Below are positions 48,083 to 58,966 of a stretch of 64,000 nucleotides of DNA, piece after piece (the first letter of the stretch is position 1; each line of letters starts with the position of its first letter). The stretch lies in assembly GCF_031755915.1 (NCBI RefSeq), contig NC_083384.1, positions 7,232,501 through 7,296,500 on the forward strand. Reading direction: 5' to 3'. The notes beneath the pieces are model-generated. The model saw nothing but the letters and a program-made list of their open reading frames with translations. It did not search any database and was not told the origin of the DNA. A program made the translations under genes and the position numbers. This DNA is from Ziziphus jujuba (taxonomy: Eukaryota > Streptophyta > Magnoliopsida > Rosales > Rhamnaceae).

Positions 48083-48568
48083 CCTTCCTTTCTTTGAATG
48101 ATAACCACTGATACCAGTCACTTTACTGAGAGCATCTCTCCACTGCTGCACCTTGTCCATATTGTCCTCGAAACATTGTTCATATTTATTAAATGATACA
48201 GCATAATTTTCCTCCTGTTTTCGTGCCATGAATGGTTCTATGCAATAAAAAATGGATATGACATCATTCCCATTTCTCTCGCATTCATGTATGCGAATCA
48301 CTTCATCCAAACACCACGTGGAAGATGCAAAGTCTTTGGAGAAGACTGTTATGCAAATTTTAGATCCCCTAATCGCCTCCATAATTTCTGATACGTCAAG
48401 CCCACCTTCAAGGTATTCATCATCCTTGTAGATCAGTATATGCTTTTAACAAAGACCATTATAAATGTGTCCAATAAAACCATCTCGGGTGTCCTCTCCT
48501 CTGAAGCTGAGAAACACCTCATACTTTTCACGAGACGAAGAAGAAGAAGAAGAAGAAGAAGCAGCCAT
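48083..48568 (-). pseudogene. TNL-2 exon 1: TIR domain with a stop and lost donor
   Basis: Met at 48568 opens MAASSSSSSSSREKYEVFLS followed by the intact FRGEDTRDGF motif. A TAA at 48448-48446 replaces the Gln usual in CQKH. The domain then continues in frame with MEAIRGSKICITVFSKDFAS, STWCLDEVI and ISIFYCIEPF. The splice donor equivalent to TNL-1's AAG|GTAACT reads AAGGGAAC, so the GT has been lost. Confidence 0.85.
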
Positions 48569-49039
48569 ATGTTTATAACCTACAAAATCCACAAGCAAAG
48601 TTTAAAATTAGTGAAAATTAGAACTATCCTAATTACACATATATAATATAAATATAATTAAAAAGCTCCATCATTTTATCCCTCTGCTCTGCTCCTAAAG
48701 GCTTACAACCCCAACCCAGCATTGTTCTCTTTAATTTCTCTTTACATATCTAATGGCCGTTTATATATACGATTTCTGGCCATGGCCAGGTGCTGTAAGT
48801 TCAGAATCATAAAACATTATTGAAATAAATAAATAATACAAATTCTAACTACTACATGCCTCTGTTTCCAACATCGGACCTTGGCTCTCCAACGAAGTTG
48901 CTGCAGCCAGGTTCTCCGACGCCGTTTTGCCATCTTTTATTGTTCTCCGACAGGTTGCCTATCCACGACACCGAAACCCTCTTTGTAAGTTGCCCAAAAC
49001 GCTGCGTTTCTCTGCCTCTGTATTGTGGAGAAGAACAGG
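48569..49039. other. Upstream region of TNL-2
   Basis: The 48855-49039 part is the paralogue of the upstream regions of TNL-1 and of the TIR fragment at 56256. It is probably promoter or leader DNA. I see no certain TATA box. Confidence 0.5.
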
Positions 49040-49047
49040 GGAAAAAC

Positions 49048-49734
49048 TATACCTGGCAATTCGGGTTGGTGGGTCGTGTTCGTGTCAACCCGTTTAATAA
49101 TCGTGTCAAAAATGCCTAACCCGAACACGACCCATTTATTAATCGTGTCAAGTACCTAAAACACTAACCCGACCTGTTTATAAACAGGTCAACACGACAC
49201 GACCCGTTTAACACGATTATTTTAACGGGTCGTGTTGACCTATTAATCCGTTAACCTGAAATTGACCTATTAACCCGAAAACTAACCTATTAACCCGTTA
49301 ACCCGAAAATTAACCTATTAACCCGAAAATTTTTTTTATTTTATTTTTATTTTTATGTTTTTGTTTTATTAAAGATGTATTTTTTGTTTTTAAAAAATTA
49401 GTAATAGAAAATTATTGTTATAAAATTTTTAATTTATAATATTTTTTAGTTATTAAATATTATATTAGTGATAAAATATTAATTTAAAATTAAATTTAAA
49501 TGGGTTGTAATAGGTATATAATCGTGTCGGATTGAAACTGACACGTTTAATAAATGGGTCGTAACGGGTCAATTTCGAGTTAAACAGGTCAACCCGAAAA
49601 TGACACGATTAATAATCGTGTTAAATGGATTGACCCGATTATGACCCGAATCCATTTATACTAAACCCAAACCCATTTATTCCGTGTCGTTTTCGAGTCG
49701 TGTTGCCATGTCATGATCCAAATTGCCAGGTCTA
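49048..49734. mobile_element. hAT-like non-autonomous element upstream of TNL-2
   Basis: Ends are TATACCTGGCAATT and AATTGCCAGGTCTA, a 14-bp terminal inverted repeat with one mismatch. A perfect 8-bp target duplication GGAAAAAC flanks it (49040-49047 and 49735-49742), the length typical of hAT. The paralogous TNL-1 and unit 3 upstream regions lack it. The interior has repeated short words built on ACCCGTT, ACACGA and TTAACCCG in both orientations near both ends, and an AT-rich middle. It has no coding capacity. Confidence 0.85.
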
Positions 49735-49742
49735 GGAAAAAC

Positions 49743-50726
49743 GCATTGGTAGCCGCATTTACTTTATTAGTCAACATGTAGTAAAAAGACTCTATTAGTC
49801 AATAGCCTATCACAACACTTTGACGATCATATCAGAATTTCCCCCCAAAAAAAAAAATAATAATAATAACAACAATTTATTAATATATTTGGTAGTCCTT
49901 GTAAAATGCTTTATCATTGCATTAATAAGAATACTTTTATTTTCTTTTTTTTCAATTAACTATAAAATTGAAGAAAAAAATATTTTCAAAATATTTTAAA
50001 ATAAACACTTTTTTTTTTTAACCCCTTTCAAGAGCTAAGTGTTTGTTTAATTTAGTACCAGCGTTGCAGCCTTGTGATTGTTTGAGTGGTACTTCTAGGG
50101 TGAAGAAAAAGGAGAGAATCTCGGTTGCAGTTCCGTGATTTTTTTTTTTTTTTTGGTCGGTTGCAGCCAAAATTTGTGACAAAAAGTGGAAATTAGCTTC
50201 TTTTTCTTTTTCTTTTTCTTTTTTTGTTTTTTGTTGTTGTTGTTGTTTGTTTGTTTGGTGTTTTTTTTTTTGGTTGGGGGGGGGGGGGGGGGGGGGGGGA
50301 GGAGTAAATTAATTCATATTACAGGAAGATTAGATTATATCCTCAACTGGATCATGTTATTACGTTTAGAGATTTTAATTAATTACAAGAAGGGAGAAAA
50401 ACTAAACATATCAAACATTTAATTTTATTATTTGATTCGAAGAAATAAAAATAATGTATAAAAGAAAACATAGGATTCAAGTTTTGAAACTAATCAAATA
50501 AAAAGAAGAGAAAAATTAACAGAAAGATTTATGTAATTAACATATAATTAATATTACTCGCATAATCAAAATTTAAAATACTTTCCCCAAATTAAAATTA
50601 GAAACCAACCAATTCTTTAAATATCCAACTAATAAAGGCAGGTAGAGGGAGTCCAGCTCCAGTGCTATTGCTATACACACATTATTTAATAGAATTCAAT
50701 GCTCATTCTTGTTCAATTACTAAACT
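49743..50726. other. AT-rich spacer with poly-T and poly-G runs
   Basis: The left part is the TNL-2 upstream paralogue. A run of 24 G lies at 50276-50299, preceded by TTC, TTG and poly-T tracts. No gene is recognised up to the end of the ankyrin/PGG gene at 50727. Confidence 0.7.
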
Positions 50727-51368
50727 TCACTGATTCTTGCAAACCAACTGCCTAAGAAGATTCCAAGGAAGAGCCTTCTTCATGAATATTAGAGTGTGCT
50801 TCACGGTGCCCATAAACGCAACGTAGAGAGGGAATTGTAAGAGTGCGAACACCGTCACCGGAACAAAAGCCACACCGTAGACAAGAGTGGTGGTCCACCG
50901 CTTCTTCATACGGACGATCAGAATTACAGTGGCAGAGAAAGCCATCATGGTCACCGCCACTGCGAGGAACAAGAAGGTGAATGCCAGCGTAAGCTTTTGG
51001 GGAAGAGACTTGCGGAAGTCTTGAAGCCTGAAGGGAGAGGTGAGGATGGAGATGAACATCCCCACCGATGTGAGAGCGCTGACGAGGGATAGAATGTCCG
51101 TGATGGTGAAAATTGCAAAAAAAGGGAGGTGACGCAATATCGGAAGGCCCGTGGACTGATCTGAACCTCCTGGAACGGTATACGCTACCGTGAAGGCTAC
51201 GGTGGCGATCAGCACTGCGATTACTGAGCAGGATTCTGATGTCCGCTTTAGCCAGTTTTGTGCCTCTTGGAGAAGATATGCATGAGACTTTTCAAAAAAG
51301 TCTGGGGCGGTTTGACCACCTTTGCTGTGGTTCATGACGTAATGGGAAGGAATTAATTTCCGTACGCG
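50727..51368 (-). CDS. Ankyrin/PGG gene exon 6: PGG domain and membrane segments
   Basis: The exon begins after TGTGCAG with RVRKLIPSHYV. It has the PGG domain (SCSVIAVLIATVAFTVAYTV followed by PGG) and about four hydrophobic helices, including FFAIFTITDILSLVSALTSV, LAFTFLFLAVAVTMMAFSAT and VYGVAFVPVTVFALLQFPLY. The frame is open to the stop at 50729-50727. In this family the region anchors the protein in the membrane. No lesion is seen. Confidence 0.88.
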   Translation of the reverse strand, partial: RVRKLIPSHYVMNHSKGGQTAPDFFEKSHAYLLQEAQNWLKRTSESCSVIAVLIATVAFTVAYTVPGGSDQSTGLPILRHLPFFAIFTITDILSLVSALTSVGMFISILTSPFRLQDFRKSLPQKLTLAFTFLFLAVAVTMMAFSATVILIVRMKKRWTTTLVYGVAFVPVTVFALLQFPLYVAFMGTVKHTLIFMKKALPWNLLRQLVCKNQ

Positions 51369-54300
51369 CTGCACACCATCATTTCACAATATATTAGCTA
51401 AACATTGGACAATGCTTGCTACATGTAACAAATAATATATGGTGGCTGTATAATATTAATAGTTGACAAATTGATAACCTCCTAAAATCATGAAAGATAA
51501 ATCTAGATTAAAGCCAAGTTGTTTGATATCAAAAATTTATTTAAAGTAATCCTTAGTTGTAAAATAAAATTATCTCTTAATAAAAGGATAAAAATACATA
51601 ATATGTGTGTTAGTTCATGATCACAAGCATTCATTTACAAACAAATTTGATGTATTTAACAAACCATGAAATAATGATAAAAAATTAAATACAATAGAAT
51701 AAAACAATTTCAAAACAAGTTATATAAGCTGTATGTATGTATGTATATGATTAATTTTATCAAATTATATGTTAAAAATGTATAATTGGACTTCATTAAC
51801 ATTAATAAAGTAATAGGATAGGATAACTATTATTATTCCTTTTTATTTGAAGGATAAGTATAGGGAGTAAAATGTAATTAGCCATAAGTATAACTATACC
51901 TCAAACCATTTCAATTCATCTTGCAACAGAAGAGCAGGGTTAGGCAAACTTCGACCAGAATAATGGGTCATATCAGCAACATGGTGCAATAAGGTATAGC
52001 CATTGTCATCAATTCTCCGAACCAGTCTTGCCATTGGAATCTTCATCTTCCTCACACGTTCAAAGATATTCCTCTGGCGGTGCCTAATGGCAACATGCAT
52101 AATACTAAGTCCTTGGTCGCTAACATGCTCTACTGCCTGAGGATACTCGTCGAGTATCCCATTAACAATCTCTTCTATACCCGTGCTAGTTGCTATAAGC
52201 AATGGTGTTATATTTGTAAGAATTAATGGTGAAGGAATATAATCATCTTTTTCCTCTTCATCTTGCTTCTTTCCTAATACAAGGGGTTTCTCTGATTCAC
52301 TTTCTTCTGTTTTTCCAAAGGAAATGATTCCTATATCTGGTTTTATATCAGTTTTCTCCCATGACTTGTCTTTTTTTATGAGTAACTTAGCAAGTTTCCA
52401 ACATGATTCATGCTTCTTCTTCTCATTTTGAATGTTGCCTACCATTGGCCATCCTATCCATAATAATAGCAATTTGTTCATAAAGAATTTAATTAATTTA
52501 GATAGAAATGCACTTCAACTTTCCAATGGCTGTTTAAGGCCTTTCAAAAAGTAATCTATAATTAATTAACACATAATGGGTTCAAAATTAATTACAATGA
52601 TTATCAACTTCCAAATAAATGACTATACACTAAGGGATAACAAGTTTCCAAAAATATTTATTGTCTTCACTTTATAGGGCGGAATTAAATATGAAATAAA
52701 TGTTGTAAAAAATGCAGGAAAGAAATGCTAATGAGAAATGCAAATATATACACCTAAGCAAATTGATATATCTCGTTTTAACATAAATTTTTTTATTAAA
52801 TTTTAAATAATATTAAAAAAATTTAAAATTCAATTAATGGTCAAATATGGATTTAATAATTTATTAAAATTTTATTTACAGAAAAAGAAAGCCTATTTGA
52901 ACTTCTTAGTGTAATCCAAAAATAGTTAAAAACATTACCTTCTTAATTTGAATCTAGTTATGTGTATATCTATATACATAGAGTGGTGAAATTAAAGATA
53001 AGTTAAGACACATACCAGCACATAGGAGCATCCATAAGCCAGAGTACAAGCTGGTTATTGCTGCAATTATGGGCAACACAATCAGTAGGTACCATTTGTC
53101 TGTATATATGTAAAATAATTTTGGATACATTTCGCCATCATTTATTTTGAAAAACTTATCAAATTTCCTTCGAGTGGTTTGACCAGGAAGTGTTAATTTT
53201 ACCCTTCGTAAAAGTCAATTTAATATTTAATGGACCAAAGTACCCCTCTCTTATGTGATATATTAAAGAAATATAAATTTAATTATTAATATATGTACAT
53301 TAAAGAAATATAAATTCTAGATATATTAAAGAAAAATGAAAATTCTAGATATATTAAAGAAAGATAAATTTAATTATTAATATCTATAGAAAATATGGTC
53401 AAATTAAATGAACATCATTTTGCCATCTGGCTTCCCCAGATAAGGATGTTCGCTGACTGATTTGGACCATCATGTATACCCAAGTTTGGAAAACGGGTGG
53501 AACCACGCGGCGGCCGCCAATTGGTTGGCCATACGCTTGGTCCGAGGATGGTCGGGTTACCATAGAAGAAGATGGTGGCTGGTTTTGGTGAATTTGCAGA
53601 AAGAGGAAGGACCAAGGAACTGCACGGGGTTCAAGAAGACCACCCTTCCCCATTCACCCCAAACACCTGATATATATATATATATATATATATTTGTTTT
53701 TTTTCCTTCTTTTTTTCTTTCTAATTATAATAATATGTGTAAATACTGTTATAAGTAACGGATCAGAATTAACGGCTTGGGTCTATTTTTTTTTTTTTTT
53801 TTGGGATGGTTTTTTAAAATCATCGGAGCAATAAGTAAGCACACCTAAGGGATGTAAATGTAAGTTGACCCTTTATATAAAAGAATAAAACAAATTTCAT
53901 TTATATCATTTTAATTTTGTTATTAGTTTTTTAAAAAAATATTATTAATTTTTTATTTATCAAAACAGATTTATTTATTTTTTTAAAATTAATATTTTAT
54001 AATTGTATAATATTATACATAAATAATTTTGTTGTTTAAATGTTAAAATTAATTTAGTAAAAATTGATAAAAATAGAAAGATGAATCTATTTTTATAAAT
54101 TTAAAAAATAAAAATAAAAACAATAATTTTTTAAAAGTATGAAGTTTAAGTAGAATAATAACAAATAAAAAATAAAAAAAAGTATAAATAAAATTTTCAT
54201 TAAAAATAATAACCATGTATGGCAATATGCATGCTTTTCAGTAATTACCTCTATTGAAGCTTAAAGAGCAAGATGGATGCAGGTGAATTTTACCCCGTCC

Positions 54301-56065
54301 ACTTTCCAAGTCGTTGCGGTGACCCAAATTCATTTGATCACATTTATCATCATCCTGTTCATTATTTGGAAGACCTATTATATATAAATATAAAAGATCA
54401 GAAAATTTTAGATTAATTATTATTTTTTATAAAAAAATTCAATGTATAACTAAAATTAAAAAAAAATTATTATAAGCTTTATACTTACAGGAATAGATAA
54501 ATGATTCAAATTTGCCCAACCACTTTTGAAAGCCGATGGCATGTTTGCCAATAGCTGAAGACATGATCTACTTTTATTATCCAAGAGATCTCCCAATATT
54601 TCATCATTTTTAAATAACCATAATGCTGTTTCTGTTTTCAAACCCCATACATTATTTATTTTATTAATTCAACATATACTACAATACATACATATTAATT
54701 TCTAAACATTAACATATACGTAGCATATAGAATTTGAAGGGAAGCATTTCTACCACAAAAGTTATTTTGGATAAGATCATTTTCTTTTAAAATAAAAATA
54801 GAAATTCCCAAACAGAAAAGAAAGAACAACTTTGTTATAAGAATAGAAATTAAAAAGTTTTTTGTTTATCTAAACTTTAATAGAGAGAGCAACGAAGGGG
54901 ACAGAGAGACCTAATTAAGCTTTGGAGTTTTGAAGGCCTAGCTAATTCTGAAAGGCATTGTGTAGGAAAAGTGATATTAGTGGAAATGAGTGGAATTGGC
55001 ATCCATACTTTCCCATGCCTAAAGTAGAACCCATCGATGATGGAAAAACTCAATGGGGTTCCGAATAGCTGTAGCCACATAATGGAATCTTGACCTTTGG
55101 TTTTGGTAGAAATTTGGATGCTATTAATTTGTGCTACACAACTACATATACACTTAGCCTTATCAAGTAAACATACAGTTATCCAACTCATAAGAAATAA
55201 CTAGAGTTTGGCTCAATGGTGGACCCTTCACACCCACATGAGATCCTGGCTTCGAGTCAAGAAATTCTGGGACGATATCTAGAACACACCGTGGGGTCCA
55301 AGAGATGGCTCTAAAAAACAAACAAGAGAAAAGGCAAATAAAAAAGCTCAGATTAAGGAGATCATGTAGTTAATGCATATAGTTTAGAAGATCGAAGTTA
55401 AAAGAAGCATTTCGATCTTAACATGCAGCGTACTATGATCATTGTGGCAGAGTAATAAAAAATTTTATGATACTTCCTATTTACTTTTGGACAAACACAC
55501 AAGGGGGGGGGGGGGGGGGGGGAGAAACTTCAGATTGAGATTAAAAGCTAGTTTGAAAGAGAGAGAGAGAGAGACCGAAGTGTTGGCCATGGATGGCACT
55601 TTGAAGAATGGAGGTATTATCATCTCTGATGCGCTGAATATGCATATTGCGGTGGCGGCTTCGCACCTCAGAAGCTAAATACTTGACCATTTCTGTCATA
55701 CCAAATGCAGCAGCTCTAAACATTGGAGTTTCTCCTAAAGCATTTCTAGCCTCAAGCTGCTCTGGAGACCAACGCATCAACACTTGAGCTGCTTCAATAT
55801 TTCCAATAGCGCCAGCCTCATGAAGAGGTGTGTTTTTCTTATCGTCGGCTCTAGCAATTGGCGGGTTTGGCACAATCTGAATCAATTCTTCAAGGGGGCT
55901 CTTAGTTCTACTGTAAACAGCTATATGAAATGCGGTGTCATTAGTGACTGTGAGAGGATAAAACACTGCTTCTCTGTTTTCTTCATAGAACCTTTTCATT
56001 CTTTCCCAATCTCCTTCTAAGGCTGCTCGGTATGGCTCTGTAACTAATCCTTGAACGCTTCCCAT
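50727..56065 (-). CDS. Ankyrin-repeat PGG-domain membrane protein gene (ACD6/ITN1-like family)
   Basis: Six exon-like blocks lie on the minus strand: 56065-55576 (ankyrin repeats), 54625-54489, 54374-54249, about 53205-53016, 52453-51900 and 51368-50727 (PGG domain and transmembrane segments). Together they would code about 700 residues, normal for the plant ankyrin/PGG family, whose members ACD6 and ITN1 act at membranes in defence and salt signalling. Start at 56065 (MGSVQGLVTEPYRAALEGDW) is the first ATG of the frame. Junctions of exons 1-2, 4-5 and 5-6 keep phase; those around exon 3 (54374-54249) do not in my reading, so either that exon is misdrawn or the gene carries a lesion there. 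The 5' side abuts a TNL first-exon fragment. Confidence 0.78.
51900..52453 (-). CDS. Ankyrin/PGG gene exon 5: linker and ankyrin repeats
   Basis: The acceptor TGGATAG precedes WPMVGNIQNEKKKHE, the usual start of this exon in the family. A charged linker (EESESEKPLVLGKKQDEEEK) follows, then ankyrin units TPLLIATSTGIEEIVNGIL, SIMHVAIRHRQRNIFERV and GYTLLHHVADM. The donor is TTTGAG|GTATAG. An upstream in-frame Met exists but is intronic. Confidence 0.8.
53016..53205 (-). CDS. Ankyrin/PGG gene exon 4: transmembrane linker
   Basis: The block codes for KFDKFFKINDGEMYPKLFY and the hydrophobic WYLLIVLPIIAAITSLYSGL, then WMLLCAG, and ends at the donor GCTG|GTATGTG. Its phase fits exon 5. The left edge is not fixed, because no acceptor gives the required phase with exon 3. 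Confidence 0.6.
53395..53660. other. GC-richer block inside an ankyrin/PGG intron
   Basis: This 260-bp block is clearly richer in G and C than its AT-rich surroundings and has open frames on both strands. I do not recognise a product. It may be a captured gene fragment or a piece of an unrecognised transposon. Confidence 0.4.
54249..54374 (-). CDS. Ankyrin/PGG gene exon 3 (uncertain)
   Basis: The block lies between an AATAG acceptor and an AGAG|GTAATT donor. The open frame reads LPNNEQDDDKCDQMNLGH and on to SLSFNRG. Its phase does not match exon 2 by one base, so this exon is doubtful or contains a frameshift. Confidence 0.4.
54489..54625 (-). CDS. Ankyrin/PGG gene exon 2
   Basis: The acceptor AACAG and donor CCT|GTAAGT enclose ALWLFKNDEILGDLLD and SCLQLLANMPSAFKSGW, a stretch typical of this family between the ankyrin block and the linker. 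Phase with exon 1 is correct. Confidence 0.7.
55200..55330 (+). repeat. Possible tRNA-derived SINE fragment
   Basis: TGGCTCAATGG resembles an RNA polymerase III A box, and CTTCGAGTC about 35 bases downstream resembles a B box with one mismatch. The arrangement fits a tRNA-like SINE head in antisense orientation within an ankyrin/PGG intron. No clear target duplication or tail was fixed. Confidence 0.4.
55503..55522. repeat. Run of 20 G
   Basis: A third long G run of the window, in the first intron of the ankyrin/PGG gene next to a GA microsatellite (55556-55573). Confidence 0.9.
55576..56065 (-). CDS. Ankyrin/PGG gene exon 1: ankyrin repeats
   Basis: The exon codes for an N-terminal YRAALEGDWERMKRFYEEN and at least three ankyrin units, with signatures NDTAFHIAVYSRTKSPLEEL, NTPLHEAGAIGNIEAAQVL and GETPMFRAAAFGMTEMVKYL, then ILQSAIHGQHF. 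The donor is likely CTTCG|GTCTCT at 55576/55575, directly beside a GA/TC microsatellite. Reading past it gives a non-homologous serine/leucine tail. Confidence 0.8.
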
Positions 56066-56091
56066 CTCTAATCTATCCACCTTTAGATCCT

Positions 56092-56256
56092 CTACCTTAG
56101 CTTGCTCTGATGATCATCCTTGCAGGTGAGAATATGCTTTTGACATAAAACATTATAAAGATATCCAGTAAAACAATTGTAGGTTTCCTTACCTCTGAAA
56201 CTCAGAAACACTTCATTCTTTTCTTGAGAAAAAGAAGAAGAATAAGAAGCATTCAT
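56092..56256 (-). pseudogene. TNL unit 3: TIR start fragment next to the ankyrin gene
   Basis: Met at 56256 opens MNASYSSSFSQEKNEVFLSF, then RGKETYNCFTGYLYNVLCQK and HILTCKDDH, ending at a TAG (56094-56092). This is the first third of a TIR domain, homologous to TNL-1 and TNL-2 exon 1. The homology stops near 56110. The ankyrin ATG follows 26 bases after the TAG and in a different frame, so the two are not a simple in-frame fusion. The fragment could act as an upstream open reading frame in the ankyrin transcript. Confidence 0.82.
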
Positions 56257-56940
56257 GTTTATAACCTGCAAATCCACAAGCAAATTAGTAACAAATTGAA
56301 TGGAGGCTTGGTCTTGGGGCTAACTAGTAACTACATGTGCCTCTGCTCCCCATACCTCTGCCCTCCCCAACGACGTTGCTGCAGGTAGGTTCTCAGATGC
56401 CGTATCGCACTCTTCTGTTGTTTCTCCGACAGCCAGCTGACATAACTCACCAATACCCAAAACGATGTGTTTCCTGGTTGGAGGAGAGCAAGAGACTTAC
56501 AAAGGGGTTTAACCGCGTTAACTTTATTTTTACTTTTAGTCAACATATTCTTGTAATAATGAAAAGTCAAGCCACGTCAACGTTATTTTTATTTATTTTT
56601 AATTTTAGTCAACATATACCAGTAATAATGCAAAGTGAACATAATAACGAAAATGACTTTTTTTTTTTTTTTTTTTAAATGTAAAAGACTCTTTAGGCCG
56701 AGCCAATGCACTATGAATTTGACGTTCATATTAAAATTTCTCAAGAAAAAAATTATTTTTTTAATTTATTTGGAAACAGCATTTATTGTTCCATTGCACC
56801 TTCCAAGAAATAAAAAAGAAAGACCCCTTTTTTTTTTTTTTTTTTTTTTTTACTCTCTTTCTCCTTGTTTTTTTGGGCAAATAAATAAAAAGAGAACTTA
56901 ATTGCATGTTAAGAAAAAAAAATAAATTATGTGCTTTTCT
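56257..56940 (-). promoter_or_regulatory. TNL-type upstream region now in front of the ankyrin/PGG gene
   Basis: The part 56335-56530 is homologous to sequence upstream of TNL-1 (14500-14730) and TNL-2 (48855-49039). It probably supplied the TNL promoter and leader and may drive the ankyrin/PGG gene. Poly-T runs follow at 56657-56676 and 56827-56850. Confidence 0.5.
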
Positions 56941-57250
56941 ATTTATTTGCGTGTTCTTTAATTTGCTTAGTTAATTTAATTAGCTGCTAGTAGTTAAAGG
57001 AGAGCGTATTGGAATGGAAAGTAATGGTCCTCTTGAGAAGAATGAAAGTTGGCTGAAAGTGACAACAAAAATGTGTCCTCATCAATATTGGAAATTTCTG
57101 GGTCACAAATTATATTCAAAATATGTCCACAAAACAAAGCTACAATAGAAACTGTTAAACTAATATAGAATTGTTAAGTTCAGCAGTGAGACCACATATA
57201 TGTAACCCTTTATATGTAACCCTTTATGACTGTCTTTTTTTCGGTTATGT
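56941..57250. repeat. Copy of the TNL 3' flank
   Basis: The stretch parallels 1770-1870 and 38890-39120, including GCTGCTAGTAGT, AATGGTCCTCTTGAGAAG and AACAAAGCTACAATAGAAAC. It implies a further TNL unit once lay to the right and has been lost. Confidence 0.6.
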
Positions 57251-57720
57251 AAAAACATTTAAATGGCAAACAAAAACAAACCGACATTAACTCCAATTGG
57301 GGGAAAAAAAAAAAAAGTCTTAATTTATTTGGAATTATTTGAAAGATATTTTGTCATTGCATTGCACCTTCCAAGATAAGAAGATCTTTATTTTCTTTTC
57401 CAAACAAAAATAAACTAATATTATCTCCACTTGACCAAAAAAAATCTTAATTTATTTGGAATTATAATGGATGGAATAAAAATAGTGATCGAAAATATAG
57501 AAATTGTAACATTTTGTTTATATTGGCGAATCTGTCACTAAAAAAAATATCTTAATTTATTTGAAAGATGCTTTATCAGTGCACCTTCTAAGAAAAGAAA
57601 ATCTTTATTTTCTTTTTCAAAGAAAAACAAACTAATATTATTTCCAATTGACAAAAAAAAAATTAATTTATTTGGAAATATGATGGATGGAATAAAGATA
57701 GTGTCAAAGATAGAGAAATT
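57251..57720. other. AT-rich spacer with internal short repeats
   Basis: Near-repeats of a TTTATTTGGAATTAT and GATGGATGGAATAAA motif occur near 57320, 57450 and 57665. No gene is seen. Confidence 0.5.
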
Positions 57721-57739
57721 CTACTACCCCATCTTGATT

Positions 57740-58960
57740 GGCAGAGCTGTCACTTTATGGTCCATCCAACCGAGTAGACAGAGCACACGGCACCACATTT
57801 TTCAAATCCTTCTAGGTTTGAAGCTTCTAGAGAGCTAGACCATCCATTAGAATGCCTTATTGACAAACAGACTTGCCGACTTGATGGTGGATGCAACGAA
57901 CGTGAAAACTCTCCTAAATGACCTTTTTTTAAAAAAAAAATGAGCCCCTCGAAAGCTTGAGGCAAATAAACGAATTTTTGTTCTACGTTTTTTAGCTATA
58001 TATCCCCGTTTAATTTTGGTAATTGAATAAATGAAACTTTGATGAATAACTAATTGATTTCTTTTTTTTTTTTCAAAAAATATAGCCAATCACGATACAA
58101 TACATATTATACTTATTGTCTCGAAGCAAAATTGGTACACACCATATGCCTTATAGGAAATTTCACTGTATCTGAACGATATAGAAGCGTTACATTTTTT
58201 ATACTACCGATACAAAGTAGGAGACAATCAAACACAGAAATCACTGAATCACCAGAAAATCACTCCCAACAGCAACAATGATAAGTTTACTTCTTGGTTC
58301 TCCATCTTTTAATTTCTCTTCTTTCTTTCTTTGTTTCTTCTTCACTTTCCCACTTTCATGTATTTTCCAGGGGTTTCTATTTGTTTTGGACACCCGTACC
58401 TACCTATTATCTTCTATTTCCTTTATTTTCCACTTTCGTAAAGATGAGAAGAATTATGCAACCTCGTTTTCTTCGTCAATGCCTATTTACTGTTCTATAT
58501 TTACTACCTTTTAAATTTGGGATGTGGCGATGTAGGTCTGGGATGGGGTATCATTACAATATTATTATGTTCCCTTGGTAGTTTTTATTCTTAAATTTCC
58601 TTGGCCTTACTTATTGTCTCTTTTCTTGCATATATGATTATATCATTTAAATTATTACCTTTATATATATATATATATATATATTTATATGGTATGTTAA
58701 AAACTTTTAATATATATATATATATTATATTATGTCTTAATAAAAATTAAATTTTAAATCATATCTTAAGATATACGATACATTTTTTTTGTGAAAACGA
58801 TACACGATATGATACACATTTTAACAATCAGGTAACCAATATAAATTATAAAGGCTATCGGATGAGTCTGTGATTTGTAATCCTCCATTTGAAGTTTCTT
58901 TTGGCTTAATGCAATCCTTATTTCCTAAATAAATAAATAAATGTGTACGGGAACAGGAAA
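57740..58960 (+). repeat. Inverted counterpart of 481-790, with a 0.9-kb insertion
   Basis: The parts 57740-57922 and 58843-58960 match the reverse complement of 481-790. The inserted middle (57923-58842) has no recognised gene; it is T-rich and has AT microsatellites at 58665-58684 and about 58710-58727. Whether the insertion is a transposon is not clear, because no inverted ends or duplication are obvious. Confidence 0.5.
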
Positions 58961-58966
58961 CATATA

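Larger units (their letters stand above)
40416..48568 (-). pseudogene. TNL-2: collapsed TNL pseudogene (TIR, P-loop, C-JID tail)
   Basis: The TIR exon (48568-48083) is followed by an intron and the start of the NB-ARC exon at 47806, which a copia element splits after 17 bases. The exon resumes at 40739 and reads through the linker (GIEKPVKKIKELLCIGSANIRF) and a damaged P-loop (GKTTLAQAIFQ in a shifted frame). It then passes directly into the last 40 codons of a C-JID tail (EWSSV, then ASCRVFVEGEAVINWDIKK). All other NB-ARC motifs and the LRRs are deleted. Further lesions are a stop in the TIR (48448-48446), loss of the exon 1 donor GT, a frameshift in the P-loop and a stop after EWSSV. It is not a working receptor. 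Confidence 0.85.

Noticed and set aside
50186..50422. Open frame across the poly-T and poly-G runs
   Set aside because: The translation is poly-Phe, poly-Leu and poly-Gly from simple sequence with no homology.
53399..53653. Open frame of 84 codons on the minus strand
   Set aside because: It lies in an intron-like region and overlaps equal-sized frames on other strands. No family is recognised, so it is kept only as a composition anomaly.
54877..55191. Open frame of about 104 codons on the minus strand as an extra ankyrin/PGG exon
   Set aside because: It has no ankyrin or PGG similarity, and exon 1 to exon 2 splicing keeps phase without it.
56635..56901. Phe-rich open frame in the upstream region of unit 3
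   Set aside because: It is produced by two poly-T runs in non-coding DNA.
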